From Permianibacter aggregans (GTDB lineage: Bacteria > Pseudomonadota > Gammaproteobacteria > Enterobacterales > Permianibacteraceae): a stretch of 64,000 bases of DNA. The DNA lies in assembly GCF_009756665.1 (NCBI RefSeq), contig NZ_CP037953.1, positions 62,001 to 126,000 on the forward strand, read 5' to 3'. The notes under the pieces are model-generated. The model did not search any database. It saw only the letters and a program-made list of their open reading frames with translations, and was not told the origin of the DNA. Each line of letters begins with the position of its first letter. The stretch's first letter is position 1. A program made the translations under genes and the position numbers. Positions 37,478 through 46,989 of this stretch are shown one piece after another.

Positions 37478-38103
37478 CAGGTTTGCTCGATAAACTTGGC
37501 GCCAACAAAAACTCGCACAGGGTTGCCGCGCTCAAGTTCATGATGGAGCTGTCTGCGTTCGGACTTTTGCTCGAGCAGTGTTTGCTGCTGTTGCTCAGCA
37601 AGCCGCTGCGCCAACAATAATGTTGCCAGCTTTTTGTTGGCGTGTTGACTACGTTCCGATTGCACCTTGACGCTGATACCGCTGGCGACATGCGTTGCGC
37701 GAATCGCCGAATCGGTGGTGTTCAAGTGCTGCCCGCCAGGGCCGGAAGCTCGCATCGCTTCGAACCGAATCTCCCGATCAAACTGCAGGTTCGGCGTGTC
37801 AAAACTGACGCTGCCGAAATACCAGTTTTTTCGTCGATGATGCGGTCGAAATGGACTGGCACAAATCCAAAGCATGGTGCCGCTCCAGCGTCTGGTGAGC
37901 AGTTCGGCATTGCTGCCTTCCAGGGCAAACAGTATCGAACTAAGCGTATCCGACTCAGCGCCGCTTTGATGCTCCAGTAACGTTGAACGGACATCCAGCG
38001 CAGCCGCCTCCTCCTGAAGCTTTCTCGCGGCCAGCGCAACCGCTCTACAGCACTCAATCGGGCCCTGTGCCGCTGATAATTGTAATAACTTCATCAGCAG
38101 CAC
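37477..38103 (-). CDS. prfH: Peptide chain release factor homologue PrfH
   Basis: 208 residues of the class I release-factor catalytic domain, with the GGQ loop in ASGPGGQHLNTTDSAIRATH. It lacks the codon-recognition domains of RF1/RF2, as PrfH does. PrfH cooperates with an RtcB-type ligase in repairing ribosomes cut in the decoding centre: it is thought to release the stalled peptide before religation. The gene overlaps the rtcB gene by ten bases, so the two are translated together. Confidence 0.9.
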   Translation of the reverse strand: MLLMKLLQLSAAQGPIECCRAVALAARKLQEEAAALDVRSTLLEHQSGAESDTLSSILFALEGSNAELLTRRWSGTMLWICASPFRPHHRRKNWYFGSVSFDTPNLQFDREIRFEAMRASGPGGQHLNTTDSAIRATHVASGISVKVQSERSQHANKKLATLLLAQRLAEQQQQTLLEQKSERRQLHHELERGNPVRVFVGAKFIEQT

Positions 38104-39230
38104 TCCTCTCTGGTTTTGTAAGTCAGCACAGGTTTCAAACGCGCCAGAACTCGAATCAAGCCGGCCTGTTGCAGCACCTCCACAATGGAGTCGATGGGTT
38201 TGTACGCTTGCGGCGCCTCCTCGAACAATAACGCCTTGTCATCACAAATCACGCGGCTACCGAATGAGGTCCGCCGCAATTGTTCAACACCAAAGCGCTG
38301 ATTCAGCCGGTCTTTGCATTCGCTGCGCATCCATTTTCTGCCCGCACCGTGCGCGATAGAAAAAAGGCTACGTGAATCCGCAATCGGCGCTACCAGATAG
38401 CTGTAATCGCCGCGCGATCCGGGAATCACGACAATCCCCCGATCGGTTGGCGTCGCACCCTTACGATGCAACCACCCCTGCTGACCATCAATCGTTGCGG
38501 CACTGACCAGGTTATGATTGACATCCAGCAGGCACTCCCCCTCAGCTCGCAGCTTGTTGAGAAGCCGACGAGCAATCAGTTGGCGATTGCCAACCGCATA
38601 GTGCAGCGCTTGCTGATGCTGCGCCAGATACTGCTCTGCCGGGGCAGAGCCCTGTTCGAGACCGGCATGACCAAATTGCTCAGTATGCGCACGCAATACC
38701 GATTCACCCAATCCGCGCGAACCGCTGTGCACAAGCAGCAACAATTGGCGTCGTTCAATACCAAGTGTTTGCAGACTTACGGCATCCAGCACCTGATCGA
38801 GCTGTTGCAACTCGGCAAAATGATTGCCTCGACCTATGGTGCCCAACGCATGCCGAAACGGTACGTCGCTCAGACCAAGTTCAGCAATTTCTGTATGCCA
38901 GTTTTGATCAAGGGGTAAATCAATGCTGCCGATGCGCTTTTCCAGTTTGTCCATGTGCAGTTTGTTGGTGGTGATATCGGTTTGCCATAAACTCATGCCA
39001 CAGCCAATATCATTGCCGACCAACGCCGGATAAAAGCGCCCTATCGAAAAACAGGACGCGCCAACCGGATAACCTCGGCCTGGATGCAAATCCGGCATGC
39101 CTACAACTTTCGTCACGCCTGACAGTGTGGCGACGTGATGTAATTGCTGAATGGCAGTGCCTTCAATCCAGGTGTTTTCCGAAGCGATCAACGAAACCGC
39201 CTCGGACAAATTTTTGATAATAGTGTCCAT
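38094..39230 (-). CDS. rtcB: RtcB-family RNA ligase (RtcB2-like)
   Basis: 378 residues from the ATG at 39230; an in-frame start 37 codons upstream lacks homologous-looking sequence. Metal- and GTP-binding features are visible: the Asp and Cys of GNDIGCGM (Asp74, Cys77), HSGSRGLGE and the guanylate-accepting His region AHGAGRKW. It joins RNA ends bearing 2',3'-cyclic phosphate or 3'-phosphate to 5'-OH. The overlap with prfH marks it as the ribosome-repair type rather than the tRNA-repair RtcAB type; I see no rtcR or rtcA here. Confidence 0.9.
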   Translation of the reverse strand: MDTIIKNLSEAVSLIASENTWIEGTAIQQLHHVATLSGVTKVVGMPDLHPGRGYPVGASCFSIGRFYPALVGNDIGCGMSLWQTDITTNKLHMDKLEKRIGSIDLPLDQNWHTEIAELGLSDVPFRHALGTIGRGNHFAELQQLDQVLDAVSLQTLGIERRQLLLLVHSGSRGLGESVLRAHTEQFGHAGLEQGSAPAEQYLAQHQQALHYAVGNRQLIARRLLNKLRAEGECLLDVNHNLVSAATIDGQQGWLHRKGATPTDRGIVVIPGSRGDYSYLVAPIADSRSLFSIAHGAGRKWMRSECKDRLNQRFGVEQLRRTSFGSRVICDDKALLFEEAPQAYKPIDSIVEVLQQAGLIRVLARLKPVLTYKTREECC

Positions 39231-39507
39231 TGCCCAATCCAAATGGGTTGAAAGAAAAGTTTGGAATGAAGCAGGCCGGAAACGGCCAAGGACGAGGAAA
39301 CCGCGATTGCGGTTCAGCGTTAAGCCGTGAACAACCTGCAAAGGTTAGCGAATGTAGACATGCTTTTTGCTCCTTTGCTGTTGGTGGGATGAGTAGGCGC
39401 GCATCCTAAGGTAATTGAAATCGCTTGGCAAGCGCGAGATGTGTGCGCACGCGGTATGGCACCGTGAACATACATCAAGAATTTTCAGGATAAAAGCGCA
39501 GAAAGTT
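39231..39507. other. Gene-free stretch between rtcB and the pirin gene
   Basis: No supported gene. Presumably it holds the rtcB-prfH promoter. Confidence 0.4.
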
Positions 39508-40371
39508 TCATCGCTCCGGAAGCGGTATGCGCTCTTCATCATCATTGGGTATGGCAGCAAATCGATGTGCCTTCCAGTCCGATTTAGCCTGTTCAATGCG
39601 TTCTTTTCGGGAAGAAACGAAATTCCACCAGATATAACGATGCTCGTTCAACGGCTCACCACCGATCAGCATCAGCTGACAATCCTCGTTGGCTTTCAGC
39701 ATCAACGGATCGTTATCGCCAAGCACAGCCAGCTCGCCTTTGTTGATCACCTGATTCAGCATTTGCAATTGACCGCTGACGATATAGATGGCGCGCTCGG
39801 TAAACGGCGCTTGCAGTTCGCGAGTGACGCCTTTGTTCAAACGAATATCTGCAAATAAGGTTGGGCTTGGCGTTTTCACGGGTGACTGTTTGCCATCGAG
39901 CTCGCCGATCATCAGGCGAATTCGGCCGCCGTCAAACTCCTGGAACGGCAACTCGTTGACACCGTAATGAATGAATTCCGGTTCAGACTCCTCCCAGGAA
40001 AGCGGCAATGCCACCCACATCTGCAATCCCTGAACCGGAGTGCTTTGCTCGCGAACATCCATAGGAATACGTTCTGAATGGGCAATGCCGCTGCCGGCCA
40101 ACATCCAGTTGACGGCACCGGGTTCGATGCGCTGCACAGAACCCAGCGAGTCACGATGCATGAAGGCACCGCTGAAAAGATAGGTGACGGTGGCAAGACC
40201 AATATGCGGATGTGGCCGGACGTCGCCTTCAGTGGTATTCGGTTTGAAGGTCGCCGGCCCCATGTGATCGAGAAAAATGAACGGCCCAATCATCGGAAAA
40301 TCGGCAGTCGGCAGCAGGCGCCGAACGGTGAAGCCGATATTGCGTTCGCGACCACGAAGAATGTTCAACAC
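39508..40371 (-). CDS. Pirin-family protein
   Basis: 287 residues forming two cupin barrels. The N-terminal barrel carries the metal ligands in RPHPHIGLATVTYLFSG (two His) and the later HSE in SGIAHSERI. Pirins bind iron; some bacterial members are quercetin 2,3-dioxygenases and others act with transcription or metabolic enzymes. The function here cannot be narrowed further. Confidence 0.88.
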   Translation of the reverse strand: MLNILRGRERNIGFTVRRLLPTADFPMIGPFIFLDHMGPATFKPNTTEGDVRPHPHIGLATVTYLFSGAFMHRDSLGSVQRIEPGAVNWMLAGSGIAHSERIPMDVREQSTPVQGLQMWVALPLSWEESEPEFIHYGVNELPFQEFDGGRIRLMIGELDGKQSPVKTPSPTLFADIRLNKGVTRELQAPFTERAIYIVSGQLQMLNQVINKGELAVLGDNDPLMLKANEDCQLMLIGGEPLNEHRYIWWNFVSSRKERIEQAKSDWKAHRFAAIPNDDEERIPLPER

Positions 40372-40436
40372 TATTCACTCCTTGTCAGGAAAAATATGCA
40401 AGAAGTGTAGCAAATGACGCTAGGGCAAGGGCTCGC

Positions 40437-41282
40437 TCAGCGTAATAACAGAATCGGTGTTGTGCTGGTACGAATCATATGGTTGGTCGTGCTGCCGACC
40501 AGGAACTGGCGAATTCGTGAATGGCCATAGGCGCCCATGATCAGCAAGTCGATGCCATTCGCGGCTTGGTAAGCATGCAGGCTTTGCTCGACATCGCCAG
40601 CACGAATTGCCGTGACAGTGTCGAAACCCGCGTCTTGCAACTGACGCTCGGCGCTGTTGATTTGCGCGGCAGCATCGGCCGTATCAGCACCAATCATCAC
40701 CAGATGAATCGGCAGGTCTCGGCACAGCTGACTGGCGGCCAGCATCTGCACACCTTTCTGAATCGTCGGGCTGCCATCGAAGGCCAGCATCGCGCTTCTT
40801 GGCGCGGTGAACTCATCCGGCACGACCAGAATCGGCCGATGCATGATGCGAATGATGCGTTCGAGCTGACTGCCTACATGATCGGCAGCGCTATCACTGC
40901 CATGACGCCCAAGCACCAACAAGCGAATGCCCTGCTCCAGCTCCTGCAAGGTATCGGCCAGCGCACCGTGCCGCTGCAACTGGTGTGGCTCGTTGATGCC
41001 GTTTGCTCGTGCGTGTTTGACCGCCGCGTCGAGCATGACTCTGCCCTGCTCCAGCGCCAGTTTGTTGCGCTGTTCATCAAGCGCGGCCAACTCGTCGAGC
41101 AAGTGTTCGCGACTGCCAAGCCCGATGTTGCCGGTCAGATTGCTTTTTACCGGAAACTTCTGCTGATCCAGCACATGCAAAAAACTTAAGGGTGCCGACA
41201 ATTTCGCGCTGGCCCAGCAGGCCGAATCGCAAACCGCCGCGGAAGAACGTGAGCCATCAATACAGGCCATGACATGCGACAT
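40437..41282 (-). CDS. Universal stress protein, tandem type
   Basis: 281 residues as two UspA domains. The second holds the ATP-binding loop GAYGHSRIRQFLVGSTTNHMI (G-x2-G-x9-G-S/T form) near the C-terminus; the first has GRHGSDSAADHVGSQLERI. It lies 17 bases downstream of the SulP gene, so the two are probably co-transcribed, a pairing seen in other proteobacteria. It probably helps with stress survival, possibly linked to anion transport. Confidence 0.88.
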   Translation of the reverse strand: MSHVMACIDGSRSSAAVCDSACWASAKLSAPLSFLHVLDQQKFPVKSNLTGNIGLGSREHLLDELAALDEQRNKLALEQGRVMLDAAVKHARANGINEPHQLQRHGALADTLQELEQGIRLLVLGRHGSDSAADHVGSQLERIIRIMHRPILVVPDEFTAPRSAMLAFDGSPTIQKGVQMLAASQLCRDLPIHLVMIGADTADAAAQINSAERQLQDAGFDTVTAIRAGDVEQSLHAYQAANGIDLLIMGAYGHSRIRQFLVGSTTNHMIRTSTTPILLLR

Positions 41283-41299
41283 CGTGCGGGCTCCTTGAG

Positions 41300-42787
41300 T
41301 TAGTGGCTCATCAGTTTATCGATGGCATCCGGAGATTTGTACAGCCCGAATTTATCGACAATCGTGGCGCTTGCTTCATTGAGGCCGAGGACATGCACCG
41401 TAGTGCCTTCGCGACGGAATTTCAGCACAACCTTGTCGAGTGCGGCAACGGCCGTGATGTCCCAAAAATGAGCGCGACTCAAATCAATGGTTACCTCAGA
41501 CAAAGCTTCTTTGAAGTCGAACGCAGCGATGAAACGATCAGCGGAACTGAAGAACACCTGACCGGTAACGATGTACTCACGATGCTGAGCCTCGGCCTTG
41601 AGTGTTGAACCGATATGCAGGTATTGACCAATCTTGTTGGCGAAAAAAAAAGCCGCAATCAACACACCGACCAGCACGCCGTACGCGAGATTATGGGTGA
41701 ACACGACGACCACCACCGTGGCCAGCATGACGAGATTGGTCGACAGCGGATATTTTTTCATGTTGCGCAGTGAATCCCAGCTAAAGGTGCCGATCGACAC
41801 CATGATCATCACGGCAACCAGCGCGGCCATCGGAATCAAACTGACCCAATCACTGAAAAATACCACCAACATCAGCAGCATGACGCCAGCGAACAGTGTG
41901 GACAAACGCGTGCGACCACCGGATTTGACGTTGATAACCGACTGACCAATCATCGCACAGCCAGCCATGCCGCCGAGTAAACCGGTAGCGATATTGGCAA
42001 TACCCTGACCATTGCACTCACGATTCTTGTCGCTGTTAGTGTCGGTTAAATCGTCCACAATGGTCGCGGTCATCAGCGACTCCAGCAAACCGACAACCGC
42101 CAGCGCTGCTGAGTACGGGAAAATAATCGCCAGCGTTTCGAAATTGAGTGGCACTTCTGGCCAGAGGAAAATTGGCAGCATGTCGGGCAACTCCCCCATG
42201 TCGCCAACGGTGCGAATATCAACACCGAATGCGATGGCTACCGCCGTCAACAGCAGAATGCAAATCAACGGCGATGGCAACACCTTGCCAATTACCGGCA
42301 CGTAAGGAAACAGATAAATAATGCCGAGGCCGGCGGCCGTCATCGCATAGACATGCCAGGTAACATCAGTCAGCTCTGGAAGTTGCGCCATGAAAATCAG
42401 AATCGCCAAGGCGTTAACAAAGCCAGTAACGACCGAGCGGGAAACAAAGCGCATCAGTGAGCCGAGCTTCAGCAAACCGACGACAATTTGCAGCACACCG
42501 CAAAGCAAGGTCGCGGCCAACAGATACTGCAAGCCATGCTCTTTGACCAGCGTGACCATCAGCAAGGCCATCGCGCCCGTCGCAGCGGAAATCATTGCCG
42601 GACGCCCGCCCGCAAACGCAATCACCACGGCCATCGAAAACGAGGCATACAATCCGACCTTCGGATCGACGCCGGCAATAATCGAAAAGGAAATGGCTTC
42701 CGGGATCAACGCCAGCGCCACGACCATGCCAGCCAGAATGTCGCCACGGATATTGGAAAACCATTGTTGGTGAATGCGGTTCAGCAT
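41300..42787 (-). CDS. SulP-family inorganic anion transporter
   Basis: 495 residues from the ATG at 42787; the longer frame to 42865 has an unlikely Cys-rich leader. About twelve membrane helices in the first 380 residues with the SulP-type beginning [21 protein letters not shown], then a C-terminal STAS domain (about 390-490). The family imports sulfate, bicarbonate or other anions, often with Na+ or H+. The substrate cannot be read. The universal stress protein gene follows closely. Confidence 0.88.
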   Translation of the reverse strand: MLNRIHQQWFSNIRGDILAGMVVALALIPEAISFSIIAGVDPKVGLYASFSMAVVIAFAGGRPAMISAATGAMALLMVTLVKEHGLQYLLAATLLCGVLQIVVGLLKLGSLMRFVSRSVVTGFVNALAILIFMAQLPELTDVTWHVYAMTAAGLGIIYLFPYVPVIGKVLPSPLICILLLTAVAIAFGVDIRTVGDMGELPDMLPIFLWPEVPLNFETLAIIFPYSAALAVVGLLESLMTATIVDDLTDTNSDKNRECNGQGIANIATGLLGGMAGCAMIGQSVINVKSGGRTRLSTLFAGVMLLMLVVFFSDWVSLIPMAALVAVMIMVSIGTFSWDSLRNMKKYPLSTNLVMLATVVVVVFTHNLAYGVLVGVLIAAFFFANKIGQYLHIGSTLKAEAQHREYIVTGQVFFSSADRFIAAFDFKEALSEVTIDLSRAHFWDITAVAALDKVVLKFRREGTTVHVLGLNEASATIVDKFGLYKSPDAIDKLMSH

Positions 42788-42967
42788 GGTGGTTTCTCTG
42801 CAAATGCTCACCGGTGTTGGCCAACGCCTACATTGGTTACAGCCGATGCAACAAGGAAAATTCATTCAGATGCGGCGCAAAGGCACGCGAAGCCCGCTTT
42901 AACGGGGCGGCGATGATACCGGAAGCTGATGGGCAATGCCGAGCGATTAGCGAAACGATGTGACCAG

Positions 42968-43990
42968 TTAACGCGTTATGTGACCCGGAAACATCAGGCG
43001 CGCGACATCGAGCATCCGGTTGGCGAAGCCCCATTCGTTGTCACACCAGATCAGCGATTTAACCAGACGCTTGTGACTGACCCGAGTCAAGGAGCCGTCA
43101 ACGATGCAGGAGTTCGGATCATGGACAAAATCGACCGAAACGAGTGGTTCTTCGGTGTAACGCAACACCTGACGAGGAAACGCCGATTGCGCTTGTTTAA
43201 GACAGGCATTGATTTGATCGCGATTGACATCGGCATTGACGGTCAAGCTGACATCCATCGCCGTGACGTTGATCGTCGGCACGCGCACGGCAATGGCCTC
43301 AAAGCGGCCCTGCAGATGCGGCAGAATCCGTTCAATACCGAGCGCCAGTTTGGTATCGACCGGAATGATTGAATGGCTGGCGGCACGGCTGCGACGAAAA
43401 TCGTCGTGATAGGAATCGATCACTTTCTGATCATTCATCGACGCATGAATGGTGGTAATCGCGCCACTCTCGACACCGAATTGCTGATCGATGCTGTGAA
43501 TCAACGGAATGACGCAATTGGTCGTACAAGAACCGTTGGAGACGATCACGTGTTCATCGCGCAGCGCTTTATCGTTGATGCCGAAAATCACCGTGAAATC
43601 CATATCCGGTGCGCCGGGATGGCTGAGCAACACTTTTTTGGCGCCTGCGCCGATATGCGCCTGCAATTCCTGATGCAATCCGAATACACCAGTACATTCA
43701 AACACCAAATCAACATTGAGATGGCGCCACGGCAGCTTGCTGATTTCCGCTTCGTGATAGAGCGCAATGCGATCGCCGTTGATCAGCAGCGCGTCCTGTT
43801 CGGCTTTGACTTCCGCCCGAAATTTTCCATGGCTGGAATCGTATTTCAGCAAATGGACAATGGCGTCAGGTTTGGCCAACTCGTTGATCGCGACAATCTG
43901 AATCTCTGGATGCTGACCATACTCGTACAACGCCCGCAAAATGGTGCGGCCGATACGTCCCAAGCCATTTATCGCGACACGAATGGTCAT
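42968..43990 (-). CDS. epd: Erythrose-4-phosphate dehydrogenase (GAPDH family)
   Basis: 340 residues from the ATG at 43990 ([14 protein letters not shown]); a start nine codons upstream is possible. The NAD-binding N-terminus and the catalytic Cys in SNGSCTTNC are clear. Family marks of Epd rather than GapA are [34 protein letters not shown] and [17 protein letters not shown]. Epd oxidises erythrose-4-phosphate to 4-phosphoerythronate, the first step of pyridoxal phosphate synthesis. A GAPDH role cannot be excluded from sequence alone. Confidence 0.85.
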   Translation of the reverse strand: MTIRVAINGLGRIGRTILRALYEYGQHPEIQIVAINELAKPDAIVHLLKYDSSHGKFRAEVKAEQDALLINGDRIALYHEAEISKLPWRHLNVDLVFECTGVFGLHQELQAHIGAGAKKVLLSHPGAPDMDFTVIFGINDKALRDEHVIVSNGSCTTNCVIPLIHSIDQQFGVESGAITTIHASMNDQKVIDSYHDDFRRSRAASHSIIPVDTKLALGIERILPHLQGRFEAIAVRVPTINVTAMDVSLTVNADVNRDQINACLKQAQSAFPRQVLRYTEEPLVSVDFVHDPNSCIVDGSLTRVSHKRLVKSLIWCDNEWGFANRMLDVARLMFPGHITR

Positions 43991-44057
43991 CTGGTTTAAC
44001 TCTACCTCAATCGTCAAAACGTCTGCGCCTCAACGATGTTTGCTGTCTAAGAATCCT

Positions 44058-44131
44058 CGTCACTCCCGCGAAAGCGGGAGTCCAGTATAGGCGGTCAACT
44101 GGATGGATTCCCGCCTTCGCGGGAATGACAT
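44058..44131. repeat. Pair of inverted REP-like repeats
   Basis: Two hairpins (ACTCCCGCGAAAGCGGGAGT and TTCCCGCCTTCGCGGGAA) in opposite orientation, each flanked by CCAG/CTGG-type sequence. This is the common GTCATTCCCGCG...CGGGAATCC repeat found between genes in many proteobacteria. It lies between epd and the aminotransferase. Confidence 0.75.
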
Positions 44132-44177
44132 GACGGATTACGCGTAAAACCTACCTGACCAAGCGAGTTGGTCCGCC

Positions 44178-45368
44178 TCATAGCACACTTGCAATCGCTT
44201 TCGCGACATAAGCCATTTTCTCCGGCGTCAAACCAGCGACATTGATACGGCTGTTGTTGGTCATGTAGATGCTGAATGCTTTTTTCAGCGTCGTCACTTG
44301 CGCTTCATTCAAGCCCAGAAAACTGAACATGCCTTTTTCTTTGGCAATGAAATCGAAGCGTTGTTTCGTTTGCACATCATGCAATTGCGCCACCAGTGAT
44401 TCGCGCAAGGACTGAATGCGCACCCGCATTGATGCCAGTTCCTGTTGCCATTCGGCGGTCAGCTCCTGTGAGTGCAGAATCAAATCGATGATCGCGGCGC
44501 CGTGAGCCGGTGGCATCGAGTACATGCCACGCGTGACGTTCAGCAATTGGCTGTAACCGGCGTTGGCCTGTTCCGGGTTGGCAAACACAACACTCAGTGA
44601 ACCAGCGCGTTCGCGGTACAAGCCAAAGTTTTTCGAATAGGAGGCGGCGACGATTACTTCCGGCACCCGCGAGGCCAGCAGACGCAAGCCATAGGCGTCT
44701 TCATCCAAGCCCACACCAAAGCCCTGATAGGCCATGTCGATAAACGGTACAAAACCCTGCTTTTCAGCCATGGCCGCGACGACATCCCACTGCTCACGGC
44801 TTAAATCGGCGCCGCTCGGGTTGTGACAGCAGGCGTGCAACAACACCAAATCGCCTTCCGGCACAGTCGCCAGCACTTCGCACATGCGAGCGAAATCAAT
44901 CTGATGATTGGCGTAGTCGTAGTACGGATATTCCTTCAGTTCCAAACCGGCATTGCCGAGCAACGGCACATGGTTGGCCCAGGTTGGCGTGCTGACCCAA
45001 ATGCGCGCGGTCGGTTTGGCGCGTTTGACGAATTCTGCGGCGACACGCAAAGCGCCACAACCGCCAGGCGTTTGAATGGTACGCACGCGCTGACCTTGTA
45101 CGGCTGGGTGCTCAGCACCGAAACCCAAATGCATCGCCGCCTCGTTGGCGCCCGGGTAGCCGGCAGGCGCCGTGTAAACCTTGGAGACTTCGTTGTTGAA
45201 TCGCAGTTGTTCCGCTTTGGCAACTGCCGTCATGATTGGCGTACGGCCAGCATCGTCCTTGTAGATGCCAACACCGAGATCCACTTTCTGCGGATTCGGG
45301 TCTGCCTGATAGGCAGCAGACAGGCCAAGAATCGGATCGGGCGGCAACAACGGTAACGAGGCAAACAT
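44178..45368 (-). CDS. Aromatic amino acid / aspartate aminotransferase
   Basis: 396 residues from the ATG at 45368, with TGGAG five bases upstream. Class I aminotransferase with the pyridoxal-phosphate Lys in AASYSKNFGLYRERAGSL and substrate-binding Arg residues as in TyrB/AspC. It transfers amino groups between aspartate, tyrosine or phenylalanine and 2-oxoglutarate. TyrB and AspC cannot be separated here, so no symbol is given. Confidence 0.9.
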   Translation of the reverse strand: MFASLPLLPPDPILGLSAAYQADPNPQKVDLGVGIYKDDAGRTPIMTAVAKAEQLRFNNEVSKVYTAPAGYPGANEAAMHLGFGAEHPAVQGQRVRTIQTPGGCGALRVAAEFVKRAKPTARIWVSTPTWANHVPLLGNAGLELKEYPYYDYANHQIDFARMCEVLATVPEGDLVLLHACCHNPSGADLSREQWDVVAAMAEKQGFVPFIDMAYQGFGVGLDEDAYGLRLLASRVPEVIVAASYSKNFGLYRERAGSLSVVFANPEQANAGYSQLLNVTRGMYSMPPAHGAAIIDLILHSQELTAEWQQELASMRVRIQSLRESLVAQLHDVQTKQRFDFIAKEKGMFSFLGLNEAQVTTLKKAFSIYMTNNSRINVAGLTPEKMAYVAKAIASVL

Positions 45369-45400
45369 GTGAACTCCAGTCAGCAAATGGTCAGCACGGC

Positions 45401-45546
45401 TAGAAGCCATCTCAAAAAAGCCTGGAGCTCGGCGATCTGCGCGAATGCGGTGCTCGGAATCCTCATTTACCGCTTGTAAACTCCGGTTCCTGCGCTCCTA
45501 TTCGCGCACCTCGCCATCGTCCAGACTATTTTTGAGATGGCTTCTA
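45401..45546. repeat. 146-bp full-length palindromic repeat element
   Basis: Perfect 18-base ends, TAGAAGCCATCTCAAAAA at 45401-45418 and its complement at 45529-45546. The inner halves also pair almost throughout, including GCGCGAAT segments and the centre TTTAC-CGCTT-GTAAA. It would fold into one long hairpin. It has no gene and looks like a MITE or large palindromic intergenic repeat. The rest of the gap to 45788 holds nothing I can support. Confidence 0.8.
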
Positions 45547-45788
45547 AAAACAGGTTCGCGATTATAAGCGATATCGCCGAGTTTTCCTTAATAAAATCAA
45601 TAGCTTCTAACCATATTCAAACAGCATTGGGCATAGTTATGCCGAGCTGCCGCACGCCAGTAAGCCGCCGACTAGTGTGTCTCCAATCCGTTCAGTGGCT
45701 GTCGCGGCGCAGCGTTCCCTGACAAACGGCCTGGGCTACACTTGATGACAACGCAACAAACAACGGGTCGTAAGGGTAAATCCCCGCC

Positions 45789-46943
45789 GTGAATAACCTG
45801 ACGTCTGAAGATTTGGGAAAGCAGACCATTCGCTTCAAGCGCTTTTTGATGGCGCTGACGACTTACACCCTGAACATCATTGCCGCCTATTTGATCCTGC
45901 AGCTTGGCCTTGGCGAGATCGAGCCAACAGTCTGGTGGTTATTTGTAGGCTCGACGATTGTCATCAATCTGGTGTTCGCGCTGATGTTCCTCAATCACTG
46001 GAACTTGCGCTTTCGCGATCCTTCACTAACCGCCTTGCAGATTCTGGTCAGTGCCAGCTGGGGCATGATACTGGTTTACGGATTGCCGGAAGCGCGGCCA
46101 CTGATTTTGCTGTTTTTCATTCCGGCGTTCAGTTTCGGCATGCTGCGCCTGAACACTCAGCAATATGTTTTGGTAGCCGGACTCTGCCTCGCCGAATACG
46201 CCGGTCTGTTGTTCTGGGAGAATTTTTATCGCCCGACATTCAGGCTCGAATTCGAACTATTCCTGTTCGTGTTGTTTTCAGCGGTGCTGCTATGGATGGC
46301 CGTGTTTGGCGGCATGGTCAGCAAGATTCGGCGTGAGCTGAAACGCAAGACCGTGCAGTTACAACACGCCAATGAACTGATCACCCGGCAAAGTAGCACC
46401 GATGACTTAACACTGGTCTACAACCGCCGTCATGCGATACGGGTACTGAAGCATTTTCTCGCGATCGCCAACCGTTTTGAGATGCCGTTCAGCGTTGCAC
46501 TGATTGATATCGATCATTTCAAACAGATCAATGATGAGCACGGCCATCTGGTTGGCGACGAAGTGTTGAAAGAATTTGCCCGGCGCCTGGCCGATTCGCT
46601 GCGTGAAACCGATGTCTTGCTGGCAACGACATTTCATCCGGAAATTCAGGATGAAGACAGCGATGTGGAATTGGAGTCTTTTGTCGCCCGTTACGGCGGT
46701 GAGGAGTTTCTGATTCTGCTACCGGGTGTCGACCAACCGCATTCGCTTTCGGCGTTGCAGCGCTTGCGTGAAGCAATTGGCATACAGGCTTTCTACGTAC
46801 CGTTCCCGTTGGTTGTCCGCTTCTCTGCCGGTGTCGCCCAGTACCAGCGGGGTGAAACGCTGGAAAACCTTTTGCACCGTGCTGACGAAGCGCTGTATCG
46901 GGCCAAGAATTTAGGAAGGGATCGGGTCGAGTTTGCCGAATAA
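45789..46943 (+). CDS. Diguanylate cyclase with membrane sensor region
   Basis: 384 residues from a GTG. About six membrane helices in the first 190 residues are followed by a GGDEF domain with the active-site form RYGGEEFLILLP and a YNRRHAI start. It makes c-di-GMP from two GTP. Between the GGDEF substrate-binding segment and the active site there is an acidic insert (FHPEIQDEDSDVELES), longer than usual. The signal sensed is unknown. Confidence 0.9.
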   Translation: MNNLTSEDLGKQTIRFKRFLMALTTYTLNIIAAYLILQLGLGEIEPTVWWLFVGSTIVINLVFALMFLNHWNLRFRDPSLTALQILVSASWGMILVYGLPEARPLILLFFIPAFSFGMLRLNTQQYVLVAGLCLAEYAGLLFWENFYRPTFRLEFELFLFVLFSAVLLWMAVFGGMVSKIRRELKRKTVQLQHANELITRQSSTDDLTLVYNRRHAIRVLKHFLAIANRFEMPFSVALIDIDHFKQINDEHGHLVGDEVLKEFARRLADSLRETDVLLATTFHPEIQDEDSDVELESFVARYGGEEFLILLPGVDQPHSLSALQRLREAIGIQAFYVPFPLVVRFSAGVAQYQRGETLENLLHRADEALYRAKNLGRDRVEFAE

Positions 46944-46953
46944 TCGCTAGAAA

Positions 46954-46984
46954 AAAAGGCCGCTTTCACAGCGGCCTTTTCTTT
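46954..46984. terminator. Bidirectional terminator between the cyclase and prpD
   Basis: Stem AAAAGGCCGCT (46954-46964), loop TTCAC, stem AGCGGCCTTTT (46970-46980), with T-rich sequence on both sides, between two convergent genes. Confidence 0.85.
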
Positions 46985-46989
46985 ATCGT

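Noticed and set aside
39415-39858. A 147-residue frame on the plus strand opposite the pirin gene
   Set aside because: No motif and no ribosome site; the pirin frame is clearly the coding one.
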